Notes: a model not told the origin generated them from the letters alone. A DNA stretch of 64,000 nt from Staphylococcus haemolyticus (GCF_006094395.1 NZ_CP035291.1:806001-870000), one strand, 5' to 3'; counted from the stretch's first letter, positions 11,562-21,168 are shown. Numbers and translations: made by a program.

Positions 11562-12368
11562 ATGGATTTTTCCAACTTTTTTGATAATCTTAGTACATTA
11601 AAAATTGTAACGAGTGTGCTGGATTTACTTATAGTATGGTATGTCCTTTATCTTCTCATAACTGTATTTAAAGGAACCAAAGCAATTCAATTACTTAAAG
11701 GTATTCTTTTTATTGTAATTGGTCAACAAGTGAGTAAAATTCTAAATTTAACTGCTACATCTAAACTTTTTGATATTGTAATTCAATGGGGTGTTCTTGC
11801 GCTTATTGTTATTTTCCAACCCGAAATAAGAAGAGCATTGGAGCAGTTAGGTCGTGGAAGCTTATTTAAACGTTATACTAATACATACAGTCATGATGAA
11901 GAAAAGTTAATTGAAGCAGTATCAAAAGCTGTTCAATATATGGCTAAAAGACGTATTGGTGCTTTGATCGTTTTTGAAAAGGAAACGGGATTACAAGATT
12001 ATATTGAAACGGGTATAGCGATGAATTCTGAAATATCTCAAGAATTATTAATTAATGTATTTATACCAAATACGCCACTACATGATGGTGCAATGATTGT
12101 TCAAAATTCTAAGATTGCTAGTGCAGCTAGTTACTTGCCCTTATCAGATAGTGCTAAAATTTCTAAAAGTCTAGGAACTAGACATAGAGCTGCAGTGGGT
12201 ATCTCTGAAGTTTCAGATGCATTTACAATTGTTGTTTCAGAGGAAACAGGTTCAATATCTGTAACTTTTGATGGTAAATTACGTAGAGATATCTCAACTG
12301 AGGTATTTGAAGAATTATTAGCCGAACATTGGTTTGGCACACGCTTTCAAAAGAAAGGTGTGAAATAA
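11562..12368 (+). CDS. dacA: Diadenylate cyclase DacA (CdaA), c-di-AMP synthase
   Basis: A 268-residue membrane enzyme that joins two ATP into c-di-AMP, which controls potassium uptake, osmotic balance and wall stress in staphylococci. Three N-terminal helices (about 12-80) are followed by a linker helix and the DAC catalytic domain. The catalytic DGA motif is D175-A177 (LHDGAMI), and RHR is at 207-209 (GTRHRAA). I start at the ATG at 11562 (MDFSNFF), which has GGAGGAG six to ten bases upstream and matches the S. aureus start; an in-frame upstream codon at 11460 would precede the promoter. The gene is followed directly by cdaR and glmM, the conserved operon. Confidence 0.95.
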   Translation: MDFSNFFDNLSTLKIVTSVLDLLIVWYVLYLLITVFKGTKAIQLLKGILFIVIGQQVSKILNLTATSKLFDIVIQWGVLALIVIFQPEIRRALEQLGRGSLFKRYTNTYSHDEEKLIEAVSKAVQYMAKRRIGALIVFEKETGLQDYIETGIAMNSEISQELLINVFIPNTPLHDGAMIVQNSKIASAASYLPLSDSAKISKSLGTRHRAAVGISEVSDAFTIVVSEETGSISVTFDGKLRRDISTEVFEELLAEHWFGTRFQKKGVK

Positions 12369-12369
12369 G

Positions 12370-13302
12370 ATGCTAGAGAGTAAATGGGGTCTCAGATTTA
12401 TTGCTTTACTATTGGCAATCTTTTTCTATTTATCAGTTAATAATGTATTTGGAAATATTTTTAGTAATGATAATTTATCACAAAATTCATCTAAAACAAT
12501 TGAAGATGTACCTGTTGAGATAATTTATAATTCCAAAGATTTACATGTAACTAAAGCTCCTGAGACTGTTAATGTAACTGTTTCAGGTCCACAATCTAAA
12601 TTATTAAAAATCGAAAACACCGATGATATCAAAGTTGCAGTGGATTTATCCAACGCTAAAGCCGGAAAATACAAAGAAGACTATATCGTTAAAGGCTTAA
12701 GTAATGATATCAATTACAATGTTAAACCTAAGCAAGCTTATGTTACTTTGGAAAATAAAGAAACTAAAACGATGCATGTTCAAGCAGATATAGGGAAAGA
12801 TGATATAGACCCAAACTATAAAGTGAAAGACAGTTCTGTTGAGCCTAATTCAGTCAAAGTAACTGGAGGACGAGAACAACTTAAGAAAATCGCATATTTA
12901 AAAGCTACTTATAAAGAAGCTAACAAATTAAGTCAAGATACTTCTGATGTAGCAGATGTCACTGCTTTTGATAAATCATTAAATAAATTAGATGTTAATA
13001 TACAGCCTAATCAAGTCAAATTAAATGTTAAACTTCAAGAATATAGCAAGAAGGTTAAAGTTAAAATTAATAAAAAAGGCCGTTTACCTGATGGTGCTAG
13101 CTTGGATGATATAACACTAGATGAGAATGAGATAGAGATTTATGGTAACAGAGATGATTTACAAGATATTAATGAGATAGAGGCAAATGTTGATTTGAAT
13201 AATATAACTGAATCTACAGATCAGAATGTTCAATTAAAATTACCAGACAAAGTAAAAAAGTCTGATCCAGATGAAATAACAGCACATATTAGCTTAAAAT
13301 AA
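12370..13302 (+). CDS. cdaR: CdaR (YbbR-domain) regulator of diadenylate cyclase
   Basis: A 310-residue protein with one N-terminal membrane helix (about 7-27) and an extracellular part made of YbbR repeats. Three to four repeats are visible, each with a V.V.G....L....I pattern, for example VNVTVSGPQSKL, VKVTGGREQLKK and IEIYGNRDDLQD. CdaR binds and modulates DacA at the membrane. It starts one base after the dacA stop codon and is followed by glmM, so the three are translated from one message. The protein is rich in K, D and N, as is normal for staphylococcal YbbR. Confidence 0.92.
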   Translation: MLESKWGLRFIALLLAIFFYLSVNNVFGNIFSNDNLSQNSSKTIEDVPVEIIYNSKDLHVTKAPETVNVTVSGPQSKLLKIENTDDIKVAVDLSNAKAGKYKEDYIVKGLSNDINYNVKPKQAYVTLENKETKTMHVQADIGKDDIDPNYKVKDSSVEPNSVKVTGGREQLKKIAYLKATYKEANKLSQDTSDVADVTAFDKSLNKLDVNIQPNQVKLNVKLQEYSKKVKVKINKKGRLPDGASLDDITLDENEIEIYGNRDDLQDINEIEANVDLNNITESTDQNVQLKLPDKVKKSDPDEITAHISLK

Positions 13303-13326
13303 CAAAATTAAAAAGGAGTATTAATG

Positions 13327-14679
13327 ATGGGAAAATATTTTGGTACTGATGGATTAAGAGGAATAGCCAATAAAGAGTTAACACCTGAATTAGCATTTAA
13401 GTTAGGGCGTTATGGCGGTTATGTATTAGCACATAATGAAGGTGCTGACAGACCAAAAGTTTTAGTTGGTAGAGATACACGTGTGTCAGGTGAAATGCTT
13501 GAATCTGCTTTGATTGCAGGATTAGCTTCAATTGGAGCTGAAGTTATGAGATTGGGTGTAATATCTACACCTGGAGTAGCTTACCTTACTAGAGAAATGG
13601 GAGCTGAATTAGGAGTAATGATTTCAGCTTCGCACAATCCAGTGGCTGATAATGGAATTAAGTTCTTCGGTGCAGATGGTTTTAAATTATCTGATGCTCA
13701 AGAGGAGGAAATTGAAACATTATTAGATCAAGATAATCCTGATTTACCAAGACCGGTAGGAACAGATATTGTACATTTTTCTGATTACTTCGAAGGTGCT
13801 CAGAAATATTTAAGCTACTTAAAATCAACTATTGATGTTAATTTAGAAGGATTAAAAATCACACTTGATGGTGCGAATGGTTCTACATCAGCACTAGCAC
13901 CTTTCTTATTTGGAGATTTAGAAGCTGATACTGAAACAATTGGCTGCAGCCCAGATGGTTATAATATTAATGATAATTGTGGGTCAACTCATCCTGAATT
14001 ATTAGCTGAAAAGGTTCTTGAAACTGAAAGCGACTTTGGTTTAGCATTTGATGGCGATGGTGACCGATTAATTGCTGTTGATGAAAAAGGTAATATTATT
14101 GATGGTGACCAAATCATGTTTGTTATTGGTCAAGAAATGCATAAAAACCAAGAATTAAACAACGATATGATTGTTTCTACTGTTATGAGTAATTTAGGCT
14201 TCTATAAAGCTTTAGAAAACGAAGGTATCAAATCTAATAAAACAAAAGTTGGAGATAGATACGTAGTAGAAGAAATGAGAAAAGGTAACTACAACCTTGG
14301 TGGTGAGCAATCTGGACATATTGTTATGATGGATTACAATACTACAGGAGATGGCTTATTAACTGGTGTTCAATTAGCTGCTGTTATTAAAATGAGTGGT
14401 AAACCTTTAAGTGAGTTAGCTGCTCAAATGAAAAAATATCCGCAATCTCTAATTAACGTTAAAGTTACAGATAAGCATCATGTAGAAGATAATGAAGATG
14501 TTAAAAAAGTGATGGATGAAGTAGAGACTGAAATGAATGGTGAAGGCAGAATTTTAGTTAGACCTTCAGGTACAGAACCATTAGTTCGTGTAATGGTCGA
14601 GGCTTCAACTGATGAAGATGCGCAACGTTTTGCACAGCGAATTGCTGATGAAGTTCAATCTAAAATGGGCTTAGAGTAA
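13327..14679 (+). CDS. glmM: Phosphoglucosamine mutase GlmM
   Basis: A 450-residue enzyme that converts glucosamine-6-phosphate to glucosamine-1-phosphate, the second step to UDP-GlcNAc. The catalytic phosphoserine is S102 in ISASHNP. The metal loop is DGDGDR, and the C-terminal sugar-phosphate loop is [10 protein letters not shown]. Two ATG codons are adjacent (13324, 13327). The second gives eight bases of spacing from AGGAG and starts MGKYFGTDG like its relatives, so I use it. Third gene of the dacA operon. GlmM is also known to bind and inhibit DacA, tying wall synthesis to c-di-AMP. Known as femD in older S. aureus literature. Confidence 0.96.
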   Translation: MGKYFGTDGLRGIANKELTPELAFKLGRYGGYVLAHNEGADRPKVLVGRDTRVSGEMLESALIAGLASIGAEVMRLGVISTPGVAYLTREMGAELGVMISASHNPVADNGIKFFGADGFKLSDAQEEEIETLLDQDNPDLPRPVGTDIVHFSDYFEGAQKYLSYLKSTIDVNLEGLKITLDGANGSTSALAPFLFGDLEADTETIGCSPDGYNINDNCGSTHPELLAEKVLETESDFGLAFDGDGDRLIAVDEKGNIIDGDQIMFVIGQEMHKNQELNNDMIVSTVMSNLGFYKALENEGIKSNKTKVGDRYVVEEMRKGNYNLGGEQSGHIVMMDYNTTGDGLLTGVQLAAVIKMSGKPLSELAAQMKKYPQSLINVKVTDKHHVEDNEDVKKVMDEVETEMNGEGRILVRPSGTEPLVRVMVEASTDEDAQRFAQRIADEVQSKMGLE

Positions 14680-14707
14680 CCAATTTAATAAAACAATTTT
14701 CGTTTTC

Positions 14708-14748
14708 CTTCAAAGTTTACATTTAATGTGTAGCTTTGGAGTTTTTTT
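14708..14748 (+). terminator. Terminator of the dacA-cdaR-glmM operon
   Basis: CTTCAAAGTTTACA pairs, with G-U pairs and one bulge, with TGTAGCTTTGGAG, followed by seven T. Confidence 0.8.
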
Positions 14749-14769
14749 AATATTAATTAGCGGCTTTCA

Positions 14770-14783
14770 TTAAAGCGCTTTCA
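14770..14783. promoter_or_regulatory. cre-like CcpA site upstream of glmS
   Basis: TTAAAGCGCTTTCA matches the catabolite-responsive consensus TGWAANCGNTNWCA at 13 of 14 positions and is nearly palindromic. It lies 120 bp upstream of the glmS promoter box, in the gap between glmM and glmS. Confidence 0.5.
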
Positions 14784-14901
14784 TTTAATTGGTTGCAATA
14801 TTGTTTGGTAATAATTTAATAATTAGAAACAATTATTATGTATTTTAGAAGATTACAAAAGATATTTATTTTAAATTTTTACTAAAAAGGTCGGAAATTG
14901 T

Positions 14902-14931
14902 TTGCATTCATTTATCTGAAAAGTGTAAAAT
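14902..14931 (+). promoter_or_regulatory. Promoter for glmS ribozyme-mRNA
   Basis: TTGCAT (14902-14907), 18-base spacer, TAAAAT (14926-14931). A start near 14939 leaves about 34 bases before the ribozyme cleavage site. Confidence 0.55.
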
Positions 14932-14964
14932 AAATAATATTGGAAGGAGGATAGTTCTAAATAA

Positions 14965-15140
14965 ATTATAAAGCGCCAGGGCAAAATATAAGTGTACCTA
15001 TAATCAAAAGTTAAATATGAGAGCTTTTGTAGGGCAATTTATTTCTTTGCAGACGAGGAGAATAGTCATCGAAAATATCGGCGGATGCTATTCCGGATGA
15101 GGCTCATTCGTTAGCTTATTATTTAAAACATTTAGGTAAC
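14965..15140 (+). ncRNA. glmS ribozyme/riboswitch
   Basis: The conserved core is recognisable: AAGCGCCAGGGC at the 5' end, with cleavage expected between A14972 and G14973, then GACGAGGAGAATAGTCATCG and AATATCGGCGGATG downstream near 15052-15090. Glucosamine-6-phosphate acts as cofactor for self-cleavage of the glmS message, which is then degraded, so enzyme output falls when product is plentiful. The 3' boundary is approximate. The gene it controls starts about 200 bases downstream; 15141-15345 is A/T-rich leader with no other feature that I can see besides the glmS Shine-Dalgarno. Confidence 0.9.
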
Positions 15141-15345
15141 TAAATGCACAAAAATAATAAGAATGCCTAAAATTTATAAAATCTTAGAAATATAATATGG
15201 CTTTAATGGGTAAATATAATAAAGATAAAACATTAATAATTAATAGGATTGTTAATAAAATTACTAATGTTTAAAAACACTTTACCTTTTTAAATTTTAT
15301 ATAACAGATAAAATTTTCAAGCTATATTTAACGGAGGAAAAATTT

Positions 15346-17151
15346 ATGTGCGGAATTGTAGGATATATTGGATATGATAATGCAAAAGAATTGTTATTAT
15401 CAGGATTAGAAAAATTAGAATATAGAGGATATGACTCAGCTGGTATTGCAGTTGCAAACGATAATGGTACAACTGTTTTTAAAGAAAAAGGTCGTATTGC
15501 AGAATTAAGAAAAGTTGCTGACAACAATGACACTGATGGTCACGTTGGTATCGGTCACACACGTTGGGCTACACACGGTGTACCAAGTACAGTGAATTCA
15601 CATCCTCATCAATCTAATAATGAACGTTTTACATTAGTTCATAATGGTGTAATTGAAAATTATGAAGAATTAAAAAGTGAATATTTATCAGATGTAACAT
15701 TCCAATCTGAGACAGATACAGAAGTTATTGTTCAATTAGTTGAACATTTCTCGAACAAAGGTTTAGAAACTGAAGAAGCTTTCTCTAAAGTTGTTTCTTT
15801 ATTACACGGTTCATATGCATTAGGCTTACTTGATAATCAAGATAGCGACACAATCTATGTAGCTAAAAACAAATCACCTTTATTAGTTGGAGTTGGAGAA
15901 GGGTTCAATGTCATTGCGTCTGACGCATTAGCTATGATTAAAGTAACAAACGAATATAAAGAAATTCATGATCATGAAATTGTTATTGTTAAAAAAGACA
16001 GTGTAACTATTAAAGACCTTGATGGCAATGTACAAGATCGAGACACTTATACTGCTCAAATTGATGCTTCAGATGCTGAAAAAGGTATCTATGATCACTA
16101 CATGCTTAAAGAAATTAATGAACAACCAGCAGTTATGCGTCGTATTATTCAAGAGTATGAAGATGAAAAAGGCGACCTAAAAATTGATCCTGAAATTGTT
16201 AAAGATGTTGCAGCTGCAGATCGTATATATATCATCGCAGCAGGAACAAGTTATCATGCAGGTTTAGTTGGTAAAGAATACTTAGAAAAATGGGCTGGTG
16301 TACCTACTGAAGTACATGTAGCTTCTGAATTTGTTTATAACATGCCACTATTATCTGAAAAGCCATTATTCATCTATATTTCTCAATCAGGTGAAACTGC
16401 TGATAGCCGTGCAGTGTTAGTTGAAACTAACAAATTAGGTTACAAATCATTAACAGTTACAAATGTGGCTGGTTCAACATTATCACGTGAAGCAGATCAT
16501 ACATTGTTATTACATGCTGGTCCTGAAATTGCAGTTGCTTCAACAAAAGCATATACAGCTCAAATTGCTGTTTTATCAATCTTATCTCAAGTTGTAGCTA
16601 AAGCACACGGTCGAGATAATGATATTGATTTATTGAGAGAATTAGCTAAAGTAACAACTGCAATTGAAACAATTGTAGATGATACTCCAGTAATGGAACA
16701 AATTGCTAAGGATTTCTTAGAAACAACGCGTAATGCATTCTTCATTGGTCGTACAATGGACTATAATGTAAGTCTTGAAGGTTCATTAAAATTAAAAGAA
16801 ATTTCATATATTCAAGCTGAAGGATTCGCTGGTGGAGAACTTAAACACGGTACAATTGCATTAATTGAAGACGGCACACCTGTAATCGCATTATCTACAC
16901 AAGAAAAGGTTAACTTATCTATTCGTGGTAATGTCAAAGAGGTAGTAGCACGTGGAGCAAAACCATGTATTATCTCTATGGAAGGTTTAGAAAAAGAGGG
17001 AGATACTTATGTAATTCCACATGTACATGAGTTATTAACTCCGCTTGTATCTGTAGTTACATTACAATTAATTGCTTACTATGCAGCGCTACACAGAGGA
17101 TTAGACGTAGATAAACCTCGTAACTTAGCTAAATCAGTTACAGTTGAATAG
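15346..17151 (+). CDS. glmS: Glutamine-fructose-6-phosphate aminotransferase GlmS
   Basis: A 601-residue enzyme making glucosamine-6-phosphate from fructose-6-phosphate and glutamine, the entry step to peptidoglycan and teichoic acid amino sugars. The N-terminal class II glutaminase domain starts with the nucleophile C2 (MCGIVGYIG). Two SIS isomerase domains follow (about 280-430 and 450-590), with SQSGETADS in the first. The C-terminus ends KSVTVE as in its relatives. CGGAGGA precedes the ATG. The upstream glmS ribozyme gives feedback control. It lies one terminator downstream of glmM, which uses its product. Confidence 0.97.
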   Translation: MCGIVGYIGYDNAKELLLSGLEKLEYRGYDSAGIAVANDNGTTVFKEKGRIAELRKVADNNDTDGHVGIGHTRWATHGVPSTVNSHPHQSNNERFTLVHNGVIENYEELKSEYLSDVTFQSETDTEVIVQLVEHFSNKGLETEEAFSKVVSLLHGSYALGLLDNQDSDTIYVAKNKSPLLVGVGEGFNVIASDALAMIKVTNEYKEIHDHEIVIVKKDSVTIKDLDGNVQDRDTYTAQIDASDAEKGIYDHYMLKEINEQPAVMRRIIQEYEDEKGDLKIDPEIVKDVAAADRIYIIAAGTSYHAGLVGKEYLEKWAGVPTEVHVASEFVYNMPLLSEKPLFIYISQSGETADSRAVLVETNKLGYKSLTVTNVAGSTLSREADHTLLLHAGPEIAVASTKAYTAQIAVLSILSQVVAKAHGRDNDIDLLRELAKVTTAIETIVDDTPVMEQIAKDFLETTRNAFFIGRTMDYNVSLEGSLKLKEISYIQAEGFAGGELKHGTIALIEDGTPVIALSTQEKVNLSIRGNVKEVVARGAKPCIISMEGLEKEGDTYVIPHVHELLTPLVSVVTLQLIAYYAALHRGLDVDKPRNLAKSVTVE

Positions 17152-17271
17152 TTTGTCTAAATTTTTAGACGGGGTAAAATTTAATAAGGTTAGATAACAT
17201 TGAAATTGAAGTGGCTAACTTAAATGTGAAAGCGTTAATAACAAGCTTTTCTCTAATATAGTTACCCTAGT

Positions 17272-17319
17272 GGGAGCAAGATATTAAATTCATTAAGAAT
17301 TTGATCTTGCTCCTTTTTT
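17272..17319 (+). terminator. Terminator after glmS; copy of a dispersed hairpin
   Basis: GGAGCAAGAT (17273-17282) pairs with ATCTTGCTCC (17304-17313), with a T run after it. The whole unit is similar to 35549-35600. Confidence 0.85.
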
Positions 17320-17409
17320 ATTTGTAATACTAACTTATAAAATATACAATCTGTTATTTTGAAAATTTATCTGAATTATCTTACAATTATTGTATTGTGA
17401 GGTGATACT

Positions 17410-18192
17410 ATGCTAATTTCAATGAATAAAGTACATCGATATAGAAGAGGTAAGCATATATTAAATGGTATTGATTGGAATATTAAAAAAGGGGATAAAT
17501 GGGTATTATATGGTTTAAATGGTGCTGGAAAAACAACTTTATTAAATATTCTGAACGCTTATGATTCAATTACAAGTGGCAACATAGTCCTTTTTGGTAT
17601 GACACCTGGAATGGTTGGATATTCAGCAGATAATGTGAGACAACATATAGGTTTCATTTCAAACAAGCTCACTAATCAATTTCAAGATGGCGAGCATGTA
17701 ATAGGTGTAGTATTAAGTGGCTATTTTAAATCTATTGGCCTATACAAAACATTCAATCATCAACAATTGATAGAGGCGCAGAAGCTATTAAAATTAGTTG
17801 GTATGGCAGAATTTGAGAATGAATACCTCGGTTATTTATCAACTGGACAACAACAAAGGGTTATGATTGCACGTGCGCTTATAAGTAATCCAGAATTATT
17901 GATTTTAGATGAGCCAGCTTCGGGCTTAGATTTTTTAGCGCGTGAAACACTATTGGAAGTATTAGAAACTTTATCACATGAGCGACCTGAAATTACTATC
18001 ATTTATGTGACACACCTCATTGAAGAAATCATACCAATATTTGATAAAATTTTTATTTTAAGTAAAGGCGTGAATTTCGCACAAGGAAATATTGATGATG
18101 TTTTAACTAATAAGACGATGTCATCTCTTTTCAATAGAAATGTAGAAGTTATGAATTATAAAAATCGATTTTCTTTACACCTGATAGGGTAA
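17410..18192 (+). CDS. ABC transporter ATP-binding protein (YlmA-like)
   Basis: A 260-residue ATPase subunit. Walker A is GLNGAGKTT (35-43), the signature is LSTGQQQR (143-150), Walker B is LLILDEPA (163-170), and the H-loop His is in IIYVTHLIEE. There is a clear Shine-Dalgarno (GAGGTG) before the ATG. No permease gene lies next to it: the upstream neighbour is glmS and the downstream one a HAD phosphatase. It either serves a distant permease or works on another target. The substrate cannot be read from the sequence. Confidence 0.85.
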   Translation: MLISMNKVHRYRRGKHILNGIDWNIKKGDKWVLYGLNGAGKTTLLNILNAYDSITSGNIVLFGMTPGMVGYSADNVRQHIGFISNKLTNQFQDGEHVIGVVLSGYFKSIGLYKTFNHQQLIEAQKLLKLVGMAEFENEYLGYLSTGQQQRVMIARALISNPELLILDEPASGLDFLARETLLEVLETLSHERPEITIIYVTHLIEEIIPIFDKIFILSKGVNFAQGNIDDVLTNKTMSSLFNRNVEVMNYKNRFSLHLIG

Positions 18193-18257
18193 TCTCGTTG
18201 CACAATTCATCAAATAATGCCACAATTTTAAGAAAGACACGTAAAGGAGAAGGCTAC

Positions 18258-19118
18258 ATGACATTGAATAATATCAAAGCGATTTTTCTAGATATGGATG
18301 GAACAATTTTACATGAGGATAATAAAGCTTCAATTAAAACAAAATCAGTTATTGATGAATTACGAGAAAAGAGATATAAGATATTTTTAGCAACTGGTCG
18401 CTCATATACAGAGATTGATCAACTTGTACCTCCTCAATTTGAAGTTGATGGAATCATCAGTTCTAATGGTACGAGTGGAGAAGTAAACGATGATAATCTT
18501 TTCATGCATAGTTTATCGAGTGAAAGTGTTAAACGAATCGTATCTTTAGCACAACAGCAAGAAATATATTATGAAGTTTTCCCATTTAATGGATCAAGAA
18601 TTGCGCTAAATGAAGATAAAGCATGGATGCAAGAGATGATTAAAGGTGATACGCCTCCAAATCGTGTAAGCGAAAGTGAATGGAAATCAAGATTAGATGC
18701 AATGTCTGGTAAGATTGATTGGAAAGAGGACATACCTGAAGATGACTATGCTAAAATATATTTATTTACGCCAAACTTAGAAAAAATAACAACTTTTAGA
18801 GATGAACTTATTCAAAATCAAGTGCTTTTAAACATTAGTGTTTCTAATTCATCAAGATTTAACGCTGAAACTATGGCATATCATACCGATAAAGGAACGG
18901 GTATTAAAGAAATGATAGAACACTTTAATATTAAACAAGAAGACACGCTTGTAATAGGGGATAGTGATAATGATAGAGCTATGTTTGCATTTGGTGGTTA
19001 TAGCGTCGCAATGAAAAATGCACGACAAGAAATACAGGAAATTACTAATGAAGTGACACAATTCACTAATGAAGAAGATGGTGCTGCATTATTCTTAGAA
19101 AGCAAATTCCTAAAATAA
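18258..19118 (+). CDS. HAD-superfamily Cof-type phosphatase
   Basis: A 286-residue soluble hydrolase. Motif I is FLDMDGTIL (nucleophile D12, acid/base D14), motif II is the LATGRSY Thr, and motif IV is GDSDNDRAMF. A C2-type cap sits between motifs II and III. This layout is typical of Cof/YkrA-like sugar-phosphate or flavin-phosphate phosphatases. I start at 18258 because AAAGGAGAAGG lies 6-14 bases before this ATG; an in-frame upstream ATG at 18198 has no such site. The substrate is unknown. It follows the ABC gene on the same strand with a short gap. Confidence 0.85.
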   Translation: MTLNNIKAIFLDMDGTILHEDNKASIKTKSVIDELREKRYKIFLATGRSYTEIDQLVPPQFEVDGIISSNGTSGEVNDDNLFMHSLSSESVKRIVSLAQQQEIYYEVFPFNGSRIALNEDKAWMQEMIKGDTPPNRVSESEWKSRLDAMSGKIDWKEDIPEDDYAKIYLFTPNLEKITTFRDELIQNQVLLNISVSNSSRFNAETMAYHTDKGTGIKEMIEHFNIKQEDTLVIGDSDNDRAMFAFGGYSVAMKNARQEIQEITNEVTQFTNEEDGAALFLESKFLK

Positions 19119-19133
19119 AATTGTTGAACATAA

Positions 19134-19170
19134 AAGGTGGAACCCTTATTTAATTGGGTTCCACCTTATT
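19134..19170. terminator. Bidirectional terminator between convergent genes
   Basis: AAGGTGGAACCC pairs perfectly with GGGTTCCACCTT, with a 10-base loop and A/T-rich flanks on both sides. It serves the HAD gene and the minus-strand membrane protein gene. Confidence 0.85.
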
Positions 19171-19174
19171 TGTG

Positions 19175-20293
19175 TTATTTATCTTTATTGAAATTATGAC
19201 TTACTTCATCTTTGGCATTCTCAGATTTTTGTTTAACATTGTTTGTAACATTATTTGAATGTCCTTCAACATTGTTTTTAGAAGGTTGATGAGAATTGTC
19301 AATTTTTTGTTGATTACTCAATGTTTCATTTTTATTAGTTACGCTTTTATCTTTATTTTTGTGCTTTTTCTTCTTCTCTTTAGTAGTTTTATTTAATTTT
19401 TCACCACGTTTTAAGAAGTACTGAACTGCACCCATTATAAGAACAAAATAAAGGATTAAACGTAATACAACAATAATTACTTGTGCTACATACAGAATGA
19501 CTGTAGCAACTTTTTGAGACATGTTTCCAGTTGTTACAGAAAGAATTGTACCAAGTGGTTGAGTAATGATAATAATAATTAAATTGATTAAAAGAACAGC
19601 TATAAAGAATTTAAACCAAGTTTTATGGCCATTTCTAATACCTCTAAAGCCATCTTTAAAGTGAGACATGGCACTATAGTTAGATTCTCTTACTAATGAA
19701 ACAGTATAATTAATCATTAAAATGAAAAAAAACCATGATACGATTGATGTAATTAATCCAATAATAATTAAAATAATGATTTGAATTGTTAGTAAAATGG
19801 CAATTGCATTATCAGATGAACTTACAGCTGACTGTAATGATGTAAATAAAGGTGTTAATGCTAAATTAAATAAATAATTTAATGCCATTATGATTAAGTA
19901 CATCACTATAAATAAGCCAATTGAGATTAATGATAAAATTAAACTCTTACCATATTTACCTTTTTTGAATGCAACAAATAAGTCATTGAAATGAACATCT
20001 TCTCTTGAAATTGCTTTTGCAATAACATTAATTGCACCTGCTAGTAATTGATAACCTGCAAATATAAAGAATAATAATCCCAATAATAAAGCCAGGATCA
20101 TAATAATTAAATACGGACCCGATGATTGTTGTAATTGCGCTGCTAGCTGCATTTGCATGAAATATTGCATAAAGAAAGTTCTAGCAACAGCAAAAACCGC
20201 AAATACTACAATGAAACTAACGATACTAAACAAAATCGTCTTAAGAATTTGCGGTTTAGCATTTTTTAATGCCAAACTATGATATTTGAACAA
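19175..20293 (-). CDS. Polytopic membrane protein with long charged C-terminal tail, unknown function
   Basis: A 372-residue protein. I count about six long hydrophobic helices between residues 15 and 300, several very rich in I and L. They are followed by a tail of about 75 residues that is polar and lysine/asparagine-rich (starting near KRGEKLNKTTKEKKKKH), presumably cytoplasmic. The layout (paired helices, amphipathic loops with FNDLFVAFKKGKYGKS and FKDGFRGIRNG) recalls glycerophosphoryl-diester-phosphodiesterase membrane-domain or DUF975-like proteins, but I do not recognise it with certainty. The downstream neighbour is convergent and the upstream neighbour is divergent, so it is a single-gene unit. 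Confidence 0.75.
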   Translation of the reverse strand: MFKYHSLALKNAKPQILKTILFSIVSFIVVFAVFAVARTFFMQYFMQMQLAAQLQQSSGPYLIIMILALLLGLLFFIFAGYQLLAGAINVIAKAISREDVHFNDLFVAFKKGKYGKSLILSLISIGLFIVMYLIIMALNYLFNLALTPLFTSLQSAVSSSDNAIAILLTIQIIILIIIGLITSIVSWFFFILMINYTVSLVRESNYSAMSHFKDGFRGIRNGHKTWFKFFIAVLLINLIIIIITQPLGTILSVTTGNMSQKVATVILYVAQVIIVVLRLILYFVLIMGAVQYFLKRGEKLNKTTKEKKKKHKNKDKSVTNKNETLSNQQKIDNSHQPSKNNVEGHSNNVTNNVKQKSENAKDEVSHNFNKDK

Positions 20294-20424
20294 ATATAAG
20301 CACTCCTTTACTTTAATATAAATACAATATCAAAATTTATACTTTTTTTAAAATAATATCTAACATATTTGAAGATTAAGTGTTAAAATATGCTAATGAT
20401 TAAATTTTGAAAGGAGATATCATC

Positions 20425-21156
20425 ATGAAATTCGCGATTATTACAGATGTGCATGGTAATTTCGATGCATTACAAACTGTCTTAGATGATATTGATAATA
20501 GAGAAGACATCGATAAAATTTACAATCTCGGGGACAATATCGGAATTGGTCATGAAACAAATAAAGTACTCGATACAATATTTGATCGTGATGATATGGA
20601 AATTATAGCTGGTAATCATGATGAAGCGGTTATGTCATTAGTAAATAGCACGCCTTATCCTGAAGATTTGAAGGATAAATTTTATGAGCATCATCAATGG
20701 ATAGAGAGTCATATGGATGAAGATTACTATGACCAGCTTAATTTATTACCTAGATATATCGAAAAAACTATTTGTGGAAAAAAATTACTATTCATTCATT
20801 ATGAAATTGAGAATCAAAAATTGGAGACTGGTATTGAAGGACAGCCGTTTAGTCCAATTACTGAAAATAGTAAAGAAAATATTATTGAATTATTTAAAGA
20901 TAAAGATGCTGATTTGATTGCATTTGGCCATAATCATCAAATGCATTTATATGATGATAATAAAACAATTTATTTTAATCCTGGCGCAGTAGGTTTAAAC
21001 AATGGAGCCAATGCCGTGTACGGTATTGTAACGATTAATGATAACGAGTTTTCAATCGAAAGAATTAAGCTACCTTATGATAATGAAGAATATTTACAAG
21101 GGTTCGATGAAAAACAAGTGCCAGCGAAGCAACTCATTTTTGAACATTTTTTATAA
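20425..21156 (+). CDS. Calcineurin-like metallophosphoesterase
   Basis: A 243-residue protein with the five metallophosphoesterase motifs in order: TDVHGN (D8, H10), LGDNIG, AGNHDE, an IHYE His, and FGHNHQMH near the C-terminus. This dimetal centre cleaves phosphoesters. The family includes YfcE/Ap4A-type and many uncharacterised enzymes, so the substrate is open. I start at ATG 20425, which has AAGGAGAT ten bases upstream, rather than the ATG at 20407. It is divergent from the membrane protein gene. Confidence 0.85.
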   Translation: MKFAIITDVHGNFDALQTVLDDIDNREDIDKIYNLGDNIGIGHETNKVLDTIFDRDDMEIIAGNHDEAVMSLVNSTPYPEDLKDKFYEHHQWIESHMDEDYYDQLNLLPRYIEKTICGKKLLFIHYEIENQKLETGIEGQPFSPITENSKENIIELFKDKDADLIAFGHNHQMHLYDDNKTIYFNPGAVGLNNGANAVYGIVTINDNEFSIERIKLPYDNEEYLQGFDEKQVPAKQLIFEHFL

Positions 21157-21168
21157 GTTGTAAAAAAT

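Noticed and set aside
12131..12340. Minus-strand frame within dacA
   Set aside because: An antisense shadow of a clear conserved gene; no ribosome site.
17410..18192. Complete ABC transporter operon
   Set aside because: Only the ATPase is present; the adjacent genes are not permeases.
18852..19061. Minus-strand 69-codon frame within the HAD gene
   Set aside because: It overlaps conserved HAD motif IV on the other strand and has no ribosome site.
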